Below, one piece after another: positions 51,150 through 60,000 of a stretch of 64,000 nt of DNA (positions are counted from its first letter, which is position 1; each line of letters starts with the position of its first letter). Origin of the DNA: Glandiceps talaboti (taxonomy: Eukaryota; Hemichordata; Enteropneusta; Spengelidae); the NCBI RefSeq assembly GCF_964340395.1, contig NC_135555.1, positions 26,111,725 to 26,175,724 on the forward strand. The letters run 5' to 3'. Made by a program: the position numbers and the translations under genes. Below the pieces are notes generated by a model, which saw nothing but the letters and a program-made list of their open reading frames with translations, made no database searches and was not told the DNA's origin.

Positions 51150-51675
51150 GACCACAGGGAAAAGGACAAATAATCAATGTTGTTCTTGCGATTTTCCGGA
51201 TTACTAATATTATTTTCTGTATATTTGAAATAAAGTTTTAAATACTGTTTCCTCTCAGTTTTGTCCTATTTCCTACCCGATATCACTGTCTTATCTGAGT
51301 TTATCAGCTTTGCATTATTTAGCAGCTTGCTAATTCAAGAACAAACTAACTGGTTATTTGCCCACATTAACGCATTATGCCGTGAGTGTAAACATCCACT
51401 CATCCGACTAATTGAGGTAACACGGATCAGTAGATGTTTACACTTACTGCGCAATGTGTTCATTGGGCAATTAGAACATGAGTTAGTTCTAGGATTAGCA
51501 ATCTGCTTATTCATCAAAGTTGGAAAACTCTGATAAGACAGTGGTAACAGTAGAAAATAGTGGGGGTGGAGTGAGAGGAACCATATTTAAAACTTTATTT
51601 GTAGAGAAAATAATATTGGAAATCCGGAAAATCGCCAGAACAAAATTGATTATTTGTCGTTTACCCTATGGATAG
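51150..51675. repeat. Imperfect palindrome (foldback), ~260-bp arms
   Basis: The left arm includes GACAAATAATCAATGTTGTT, GCGATTTTCCGGATT, AATAAAGTTTTAAATA, ACTGTCTTATCTGAGTTT. The reverse complement of the right arm reads GACAAATAATCAATTTTGTT, GCGATTTTCCGGATT, AATAAAGTTTTAAATA, ACTGTCTTATCAGAGTTT. Pairing continues to the centre, where GTAAACATCCACTCATCCG (51388-51406) faces its near complement at 51423-51441. The axis is at about 51414. Open frames on both strands mirror each other, as expected of a palindrome, and are not genes. It begins ~35 bp after the satellite ends. It may be a foldback or MITE-type element; I see no clear target duplication. Confidence 0.85.
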
Positions 51676-52177
51676 ACACAAACTTACACTATTGTCGTAA
51701 TATGTTGATATAACAGTGATAAGCTATTGAAAGGACGTTGCTGTAATTATAGTCTCAGTAGGGATTTCTCTGAAAATAAGTTTATTTAGAGTTTCGTGAA
51801 CTTACAGTGCTGTTTTGGGACTTCAGTTCTTACACTATGTTTATCACAGGGTGATTGGGGTCGCACAACATAGTGTAATCTACCACTTGTGTAACCTAAC
51901 ATATTGAAGAACGATATATTTAGTGTGTGTCTTATCTTAGTAAACTGAAGGCTGGCATGATTACCAGTGTCGTATTAACATTAGCCTCACCCTGGGTATC
52001 ATTATCGTCATCAGAAAAGTACTCTTTCAAGAGAAGAGGATGGAAAAATCTGTCGACATCACGTTTTAACATGCAACTCCTTGATAAGAGATGTAATAGG
52101 AATACACCACGCCCCTACTGTGAACATCTCTTTCAGAATCGGAAATATGAAGATTGTCTGGGATGATGACAACAAGC
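51676..52177. other. Intergenic DNA, no recognised gene
   Basis: Unique sequence between the palindrome and the 40-bp repeats. Short open frames lack any family resemblance. Confidence 0.45.
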
Positions 52178-52297
52178 CGTTTAGGTGTATTAGTATAATA
52201 AGGGCGCTGTCGGTCACCGTTTAGGTGTATTAGTATAATAAGGGCGCTGTCGGTCACCGTTTAGGTGTATTAGTATAATAAGGGCGCTGTCGGTCAC
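52178..52297. repeat. Three perfect 40-bp tandem repeats
   Basis: The unit CGTTTAGGTGTATTAGTATA followed by ATAAGGGCGCTGTCGGTCAC is present three times without a visible difference, so it expanded recently. It lies just downstream (on the minus strand) of the candidate splice donor at 52318. Confidence 0.95.
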
Positions 52298-52318
52298 CGT
52301 GGGGTTGAAACCACTCAC

Positions 52319-52417
52319 CTCGATCTTCATGATGACGAGCTTAAGAGCATCCAGCTTTCCTTGTTTACAAGCTACCCTAATTAGTTGGTGGAATGTTGAT
52401 GGTGTCAATTCCCCCAT
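52319..52417 (-). CDS. Candidate first coding exon of an unidentified minus-strand gene
   Basis: On the minus strand a strong start context (GTAGCCATGGGG) opens a 33-codon frame beginning MGELTPSTFHQLIRVACKQG. It ends exactly at a consensus splice donor (ATCGAG|GTGAGT, donor bases at 52318-52317). The peptide looks like a pair of amphipathic helices (FHQLIRVACKQGKLDALKLV), a little like an ankyrin or other helical repeat, but it is too short to name. An in-frame stop lies upstream of the ATG. The rest of the gene would lie at lower coordinates, toward or beyond the satellite, and I could not find the next exon. It may be a chance combination. Confidence 0.3.
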
Positions 52418-52419
52418 GG

Positions 52420-53941
52420 CTACAGATGTCCTTCGATATTGTACATCTGAACGTTATTGCCTAAGCTGACAATCAAAACAATCACGCTGTCATAAGTGGT
52501 CCTGGATGTAGTTCTTATGAGACGACGGGAAAACTTAGAGAGATGCTGTTCACAGGAACGTTGGAACTTCGTCCCGCTGAAGTATCAGCTGACTACCACT
52601 GTGTATTTGCGCCGCTCCCCCCCCCTTGCCTTTCAACAATATTTCCATTGCTTAAAATGCCACTTTCTGTACCTAAAATGGGAAAATTATTCTTATTAAA
52701 ATTAGATCTAAGACATAAACAGTAGTGCCTCTGTTTACATATCTGGTTCTCGTGTACCAAGGTACAATTATGGATTATTGTGTTTATCCTCCCATTGTAT
52801 TTTGCAAATACATAGTAAATGTTAACATTCAGACTGTGTTGTATGGATAGCATTGGCTTGGATAGCTAGCATATGTCACCCTTATTAATTTAAGTTTTCT
52901 TACTTCACCAACTTCTTATTCCTTCGATTATATATATATCTTGTCTTGTCACGGCGCCCTCTGGTGAGGCAATGCGGTGGGTGTGATTATTGCGTTTGTA
53001 TTGAGTACTTTAAAACTAAATAATCTTGAGTACTATTGCGATGACTATCATACGATCAACTCAGTTTTCCCAAAGTACTTTTGCTGGAAAGCTGTCCAAA
53101 CACGCACTATCGTGGATGTGATCAGATAGAACCGCTAATAAGGTTAGTGACCAACCGAGAGTGAGCGTGCCACCAGCAGCAAAACATTTTAATCAGTACT
53201 ATTCTAAATGTCGGAGTGCATTTTTTGATCGTAACTGTTTTACTCTGGTTTTACTCGTTACTTATGCACTTCATTTATGTTTATGTGTGAGTGTATGTGT
53301 GTGGGTGGGGGGATTAAGAGGCATCCAATGCAATATTGTGTGAGTACACGTGCTAACGTGTTCACGTGTAAAACATTTATTTTACATTCGGTGCTTCGTA
53401 GGAATTAACTTAAAATGTAGTTTTGTGGTGGGTATGACAGTCAAATTTGTATGCAAACATTACAGTCATCGTTCAACTCCGCGCAGTGAACAGCCTTTAG
53501 ACTAATACACTTTTAAATACATAATGTGAGGGCGATATATATTATTAATCTTCAGGCGAGACATACTCCGTCACCATTACTTCAGAAATAAAATAACAAA
53601 CCAGTAAAGAATTGTTCACAGTTACCTCTGTATGACTGTGTAGTGTCTAAAATATAATGAAAACAGTTTGACTTATTTCTCCATGGAAATATTATGTATA
53701 AGATACAACCGCTGCCTATGTTCACGTGTAGATCTATCATTATTGCAAATATTATATTATTTATCATTAGAAATTGAATTTTCTAAGCATTTATTTTATT
53801 TATATGTAGAACTGAAGTGGTTTACTATCAGCATGCAGCAGTCTATATCTCTATGATTGAACTGTTAATTAGATTTGTGATTCATTTCATAACACGTATC
53901 TAACTATAAAATACTTCCTGTATTCACACAGATCACAACTT
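52420..53941. other. Intergenic DNA, no recognised gene
   Basis: Unique AT-rich sequence with a C-run near 52620, a short AT dinucleotide stretch near 52930 and a TGTGTG-rich patch near 53285. I see no gene or RNA I can support. Confidence 0.5.
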
Positions 53942-54824
53942 AACAATACCGGTTAATCGATGATAACAACAATACCGGTTAATTGGTGATAACAACAATA
54001 CCGGTTAATTGGTGATAACAACAATACCGGTTAATCAATGGTAACAACAATACCGGTTAATTGGTGATAACAACAATACCGGTTAATTGGTGATAACAGC
54101 AATATCGGTTAATTGGTGATAACAACAATACCGATTACTTGGTGATAACAACAATACCGGTTAATCAATGGTAACAACAATACCGGTTAATTGGTGATAA
54201 CAACAATACCGGTTAATTGGTGATAACAACAATACCGGTTAATTGGTGATAACAGCAATACCGGTTAATTGGTGATAACAACAATACTGGTTAATTGGTG
54301 ATAACAACAATACCGGTTAATTGGTGATAACAACAATACCGGTTAATTGGTGATAACAGCAATACAGGTTAATTGGTGATAACAACAATACCGGTTAATT
54401 GGTGATAACAACAATACCGGTTAATTGGTGATAACAACAATACCGGTTAATTGGTGATAACAGCAATACAGGTTAATTGGTGATAACAACAATACCGGTT
54501 AATTGGTGATAACAACAATACCGGTTAATTGGTGATAACAACAATACCGGTTAATTGGTGATAACAGCAATACAGGTTAATTGGTGATAACAACAATGCC
54601 GGTTAATTGGTGATAACAGCAATACAGGTTAATTGGTGATAACAGCAATACAGGTTAATTGGTGATAACAACAATACCGGTTAATTGGTGATAACAACAA
54701 TGCCGGTTAATTGGTGATAACAGCAATACAGGTTAATTGGTGATAACAGCAATACCGATTAATTGGTGATAACAGCAATACCGATTAATTGGTGATAACA
54801 GCAATACCGGTTAATTGGTGATAA
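53942..54824. repeat. 26-bp minisatellite, about 34 copies, invaded by a retrotransposon
   Basis: Tandem units of ACCGGTTAATTGGTGATAAC plus AACAAT. Common variants are AACAGC for AACAAC, TACAGG or TACCGA for TACCGG, and AATCAATGGTAAC. The array stops abruptly at 54824 in the middle of a unit (GGTGATAA), where the LTR begins with TGTAGCC. The element thus inserted into or at the edge of the array. Whether the array resumes beyond the element lies outside the window. Confidence 0.95.
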
Positions 54825-55341
54825 TGTAGCCGAGGTATATATGGCGCCCTCACTTTGTCCTTATTTCGTACCTTTGTTTTTCCTACTAGTTTTAATTATG
54901 TATGCATTTCTTTTGATTGATGTCCACCTATGCTTTGCTACATAGCCACCTGTTAGATTTAGACATCTTATGAATACTTAGTTCTATGTTTGATTTGTGT
55001 CTTCGTGTCACTGTACAACAGTCCTCAGAGCAGTACACAAGTGTCTCTGTTGCAGTCAAACTAGTTATCCACGTTGCCTTTGTATTGGGATGGTCAACGG
55101 AGTTTGGTCCAAGAAGTCCCGGAGCTCCGCCAATAGATGTACAGGGTGTTCTCGTGTACCCGAAGTTACTTACAGTGCGGGCTAACAAACCTTGGAAATA
55201 TAACTATTTCCAGAATTAGTGGTATATTGGCTGTGTTTATGGTTATTGCAGTGGTGTCTGTCGTCGCCGTGCATACGGAGAGGAAACGTCCAGAAAACTG
55301 TAAACGTGAGTGTTCCTGCATTCTGACTACTCTGAAGCATT

Positions 55342-55538
55342 AAAGTGTCGTACGTGTTGCTGTAGAAGTGTATTATACTGCAGAACTGAATTCGAAAGTG
55401 TCGTACGTTGTTGCTGTAGAAGTGTATTATACTGCAGAACTGAAAGTGTCGTACGTGTTGCTGTAGAAGTGTATTATACTGCAGAACTGAAAGTGTCGTG
55501 CGTTGTTGCTGTAGAAGTGTAATTATACTGCAGAACTG
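55342..55538 (+). repeat. Four ~48-bp tandem repeats in the U3 part of the LTR
   Basis: Four copies of AAAGTGTCGTACGT(T)GTTGC followed by TGTAGAAGTGTATTATACTG and CAGAACTG, with small indels, end about 85 bp upstream of the TATA box. Tandem repeats in this position often act as enhancers in LTRs; that role is inference. The same repeats lie at 63726-63922 in the 3' LTR. Confidence 0.85.
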
Positions 55539-55622
55539 AGAAGAGGCAGAGCTGTATCCAGGAGACTGTCTTATTAGGCAATTCTGTGTTGTGTGTACGT
55601 ACGCGTGTCGCCGTCGGTACAG

Positions 55623-55630
55623 TATAAAGG
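55623..55630 (+). promoter_or_regulatory. TATA box of the LTR promoter
   Basis: TATAAAGG in the context ACAGTATAAAGGGCGTG, about 800 bp into the LTR and downstream of the U3 repeats. Transcription would begin near 55650-55660. This makes U3 about 830 bp and leaves about 910 bp for R plus U5. Confidence 0.6.
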
Positions 55631-55889
55631 GCGTGACTTTAAAAGCGTACTGTGCTATTGTGTTGTGTTGAAGTCCGTGAACTATTGCTCAATTATTCTC
55701 TTTCGTGTCGTGACATTTATTTAAACTAGAAATTCTATTATTTCGTCTGAATATAACCTGCTGTTGTAGGAGTGTACGTCGTCTTTCTTAAGTTTTGTGG
55801 AACTAGACGTGTTCTCGCCAAGTGTAGGAGTTGCTGAACTAAACTTATTGTTTTACGTGCGGTGTACTAACAATCAAGTTTCGTTCAAG

Positions 55890-56010
55890 AATAGTGGCAG
55901 CCATCTTGTACACGCAAACTTTATAGTGGCAGCCATCTTGTACACGCAAACTTTATTCTGTTTCTTTCATTCAAGAATAGTGGCAGCCATCTTGTACACG
56001 CGAACTTTAT
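55890..56010 (+). promoter_or_regulatory. Three repeats with YY1-like motifs downstream of the LTR promoter
   Basis: ATAGTGGCAGCCATCTTGTA followed by CACGCRAACTTTAT occurs three times. The core GGCAGCCATCTTG lies at 55896-55908, 55928-55940 and 55982-55994. Its reverse complement CAAGATGGCTGCC fits the known YY1 consensus (AAGATGGCNGC). The sites lie about 240-340 bp after the predicted start. Binding is inference from the motif. Confidence 0.5.
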
Positions 56011-56097
56011 TTTACTTTTATGTATTTAGTTCCACCCGTTTCAGCTTCGTGACATTTAATTACTTGCAGTTCCGGCGATATTTGATAGTCAATTTAA

Positions 56098-56280
56098 ACA
56101 TACTCATTGTAATATTATTTCACTATACAAACCAAATTAGGACACTTGTTGTAATATTATTTTCTTTGTAAAGACCAATTTAAAACTACTCGTTGTAATA
56201 TTATTTCACTATACAAATCAACTTAGGATACTTATTGTAATATTATTTTCATTTGTATAAATCAACTCAAGACAATTTAT
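56098..56280 (+). repeat. Four ~43-bp repeats near the LTR 3' end
   Basis: TTGTAATATTATTT begins at 56107, 56149, 56193 and 56235, embedded in ~43-bp units that also share TATACAAAYCAA and TTAGGAYACTT. They fall in the R/U5 portion. They are AU-rich with TTGTTGT stretches, so they could bear on 3'-end formation or packaging, but nothing in the sequence decides this. Confidence 0.75.
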
Positions 56281-56567
56281 CGTACTATTAATTAATTTTT
56301 GGAATTTAGAAATAACCTATTGTAAACTAAATATTAATCTTTGAGAACGGATCCGATAGTGTTTACTTTTCTTACTGAAAGCTTATTTTGTAGATATTGT
56401 GATTTATGTTGATAAGTAAAAGCATACTATCAATTCATTCATACCTATATAATCTCGTGCTATTAATTTTACTATTTATAACTCCTGTCCCTGAACCCAA
56501 GTCCCCACGACGGCATCGATCATACGCAACCTTAGCCCCGTCCGTAAGACTGTGTTGCTTACATTTT

Positions 56568-56585
56568 TGGCGCCCAACGTGGGGC
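56568..56585 (+). other. Primer binding site, tRNA-Lys type
   Basis: TGGCGCCCAACGTGGGGC starts four bases after the LTR. It is the 18-base sequence known as the complement of the 3' end of tRNA-Lys1,2, used as reverse-transcription primer by several retroelements. It fixes the 3' end of the LTR. Confidence 0.9.
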
Positions 56586-57031
56586 TCGTGTCAACTTAAG
56601 GTTGCTAGTAGTGTCAATTTGGAAAGTTTAAACTTCCATAGTAAAATTGTACCTTTACAGTTTACCAGTCAATCCGAAAATTGTAATTATTTTGTGCACT
56701 TTATTGCAATTGAAAAAAGTGAATTCATTCTATATATCATCAACGATAAGTTTATGATCGATGCTGTCAGGACTACATACTTGTATACTGGTATTAATAT
56801 TGATAAGATTGAAAGACTTGAATTGACAACAATTACCTTGGAGTAGTAATTTGTGTGAATGCTTATATACAGACTAGTCACTGTGTTTCAAAGGTTCGTC
56901 AATAATTTTAATTCTTACGATTGTCACTTATAGGGTGATTGTATCTATTTATAACGCATTACTCTAGTAATTATCAAGTAGACGTATTAATATTCATCGT
57001 CGTATTATTGTGTTATCTACTTACATACAAA
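56586..57031 (+). other. Untranslated leader between primer site and Gag
   Basis: About 446 bases. The Gag frame is open upstream of its first ATG back to a TTG at 56939 but contains no ATG there, so this stretch is likely leader. A packaging signal would be expected here in such elements; none can be recognised by eye. Confidence 0.6.
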
Positions 57032-60000
57032 ATGGCTTCTGTGATTAACATTTCTAAGAAAAACATACGTAACACTATTCTGATAGATAACATTTCGAAA
57101 GATATTACCAAAGACCATATGTTCGATATTTTATCTCAAGTAGGAGATATTGTAAATTTTGTATTTCCATATGACTCCGTCACAAGTACTCACAAGGGTT
57201 ATGGGTGTTGTGAATATCGTGATGTGGCTACTATGCGTAGTGCTATTGACATGTTGCACAATAGAGAATTTGCAGGTCGTCGTTTGTCTGTCACAATGAT
57301 TCCTACTGCTTTATATAGTCAATTTGATTCTGAAACTGACACTGCAAGTGAGTGTTCAACAGTAGACGAGAAAGAAACGTATATTGTCAAAGACGAAACT
57401 ACTGATAGTCCTTCTATCACTAAACATATAGACACTGCTATTGACCGTGGTAATAGTTATAGTCGGGGTGACCTTGCTAAAATGGCTGAAGTGTTGGAAA
57501 GAGCTGGTCATAGAGTTAAGTGGCAAGATGAATGCGAATCTGAAATATTGGAGCGAACCAGCCACAGGGTTCAGTCACCAGACGAATATGGATCCAATGT
57601 TTCGAGGCAACACCAGCCTACTTCTCTGCATCGCTCATATCACTCTGAATCTTCTCCTGTCTCTTATTCAACCAAACACACAACCACTCATAGTTCGTCA
57701 CATCATGCATATGACGAGACATCGAATTATCCTTCTCTAACTCTCCCAGCAAATTTCTTACAACCACCACGTATAGTTACTTTTTCAGGTGACCCTAAAT
57801 CGAGAGGTGATGCAACTTTTGAATCCTGGCAGTACGAGGTTGAGTGTTTGCTTATGGATGGTACACACCGTCGAGAGATACTTACACCTGCTGTTAGAAA
57901 ATCAATCCGTGGTGAAGCCAGTCAGGTAATTATGCACATGGGGATCGATGCGACTATCGAGCAAATGGTTCGGAAGTTAGAAGGCATCTATGGGGTTGTT
58001 GAAACAGGAGCTACTCTATTACAAAGATTCTATAATAGTAAACAAAACGATGGTGAAACTGTAGCAGGCTATGGATGTAGACTCGAGGTGGCGATAAATA
58101 AGGCTAGAGAAAGAGGGAGTATTTCCGCAACTATGGTTGATGAAGCTCTTAGAACTGTCTTTTGGAGAGGACTGAAAGACGATCGTGTTAAGAATATTGC
58201 AAGACATCGTTACGAAACTGTTACTACTTTTGATGCACTTCTCAGAGTTGTACGAAATGCAGAGCAAGAAGTGGCCGAATCATTTCATTCTGTTGGTAAT
58301 GTTTCTAAACCACGTCAGCAATCTAGCTATGCAAGACAAGCCACTACAAACGATCGAGATAGACAAAAAGAAAGTGACAGAGTAAGAGAGCTTGAATCTA
58401 CTGTAAAAAACCTCACAGAAAGACTTAGGAACGTAGAAATGAGTTCTAATTCAGATATTGGTAGGGGTCGCCCGAGAGAGAGGATGCAGAATGTATTTCG
58501 TTCGCAGAGACCAGAAAACAGTGCTGAAAGAGGCCGAAATCAAACTTATGGTCAACGTAGGAGACAGTACACATCTGAGCCAATAAGATGTTACAACTGC
58601 GGTCAAGAAGGACACATAGCCAGAGTATGCCGAACTCCAGTACAGCGTATACCAGGTCAAAGTTCATCTAGGGCCACTAATCACATGGTGAGTACCGATT
58701 CCAAACCTGTTCTACTTGGTAGTAACAGACAGTTGATGGAGAGAATTGTTGGACGTGCAAACGAGGAGAAAGCATGTGTAAATGGTGTGACTTGCACAAG
58801 TCTTGTTGATACTGGTTCACAAGTAACCACAATAAGTCATTCTTTTCATAAAAAGTATCTGTCAAAATATGCAGTCGAACCACTGGACAACTTACAAGTA
58901 GAAGGTGCCAATGGTTTAGCAGTGCCATATCTTGGTTACATTGAGGTACAAATCAGCTTCCCAGAAGATGTATTCGGTAGTGAGGAAACTTTTGATGTTC
59001 TAGCACTGGTTGTACCAGATAGCAACTATAATGCGAGGGTACCCTTAACGGTTGGTACAAATCTGATTGTTCAGTGTAAAGAGTATTGTCAACGTTTATT
59101 TGGATCATGCTTTTACAGGGACAAAACACAGTCACAAATATGGCAGACCGCATATAGACGTATTGGACAGAGAGACCTTTATTGTAACAGCAAGGATGGA
59201 AAACTGGGAGAAGTAAAGACAAGTTTGAAGCATCCCATCAGAATTGAACCTGGAATGTCCAAAATTATCAAAGGCAGAGTAAAGTCTGGACCAAAGGGTG
59301 ATTGTTATGTTGCGGTGGTAGAACCAGCAGGTATGACTAGTCTCTCTGGAAATGTAATTGTTAGTCCCGTTGCAGTAACCTTGAAATGTAAGGGCAAGAA
59401 AACTTTTGTTCCTGTCCATGTTCACAACATTTCGTCAAAAACTATTGTCGTTGGTCCTGGTGTCGTGGTTGGTGAAATTAATGCTGTCACTTGGGTTGGT
59501 AGTCCATCAAACTATGCCGTCATTTCTAATCGTCAGTCTGTATTGATTGGTGAACCAGAGTTAGAACCCCACCGTATTTCAGGGATGTACCAAGCGTCTT
59601 CAATGTCCGCTGATTTGAAAAGTGAAATACAGTTTGACCTTAGTAAGGCACCTTTAAACCATACCCAGCATGAGCAAGCACAAAGTCTACTGATGAAAAT
59701 GTGCCCTGTTTTTGCCAAACATGACAGCGACTTGGGTTATACCTCTGCGATAGAACATACTATACCTCTCATAGACGAAAAACCAGTCAAAGAACGGTCA
59801 CGTAGGATACCACCTGCTCGATACAATGAACTGAGAAAACTATTACAAAGTATGGTAGATACTGGGGTGATTAGAGAATCGTATAGTCCCTGGGCAGCTC
59901 CGATAGTGTTGGTTGAAAAGAAAGATGGTAGTACAAGGTTGTGCATTGATTACAGAAAGTTGAATGCAAAGACTGTCAGAGATTCATATGCGTTGCCAAG

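Larger units (their letters stand above)
54825..56563 (+). repeat. 5' LTR, 1,739 bp
   Basis: It starts TGTAGCCGAGG and ends TTGCTTACA (TG...CA), four bases before the primer site. Its start is fixed by comparison with the 3' LTR: the base before TG differs (A against G) and all following bases agree. It contains a TATA box at 55623 and three families of internal repeats. No AATAAA hexamer lies between the TATA box and the LTR end. Confidence 0.92.

Noticed and set aside
51261-51533. 90-codon frame and its minus-strand partner as a gene pair
   Set aside because: The two peptides mirror each other because the DNA is a palindrome.
54928-55522. Short frames inside the LTRs
   Set aside because: They are duplicated exactly in the other LTR and span promoter repeats. 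They have no family resemblance.
56939-57031. Start of the Gag-Pol protein at the TTG at 56939
   Set aside because: There is no ATG in these 31 codons, and the ATG at 57032 has a good start context and begins just before the RRM.
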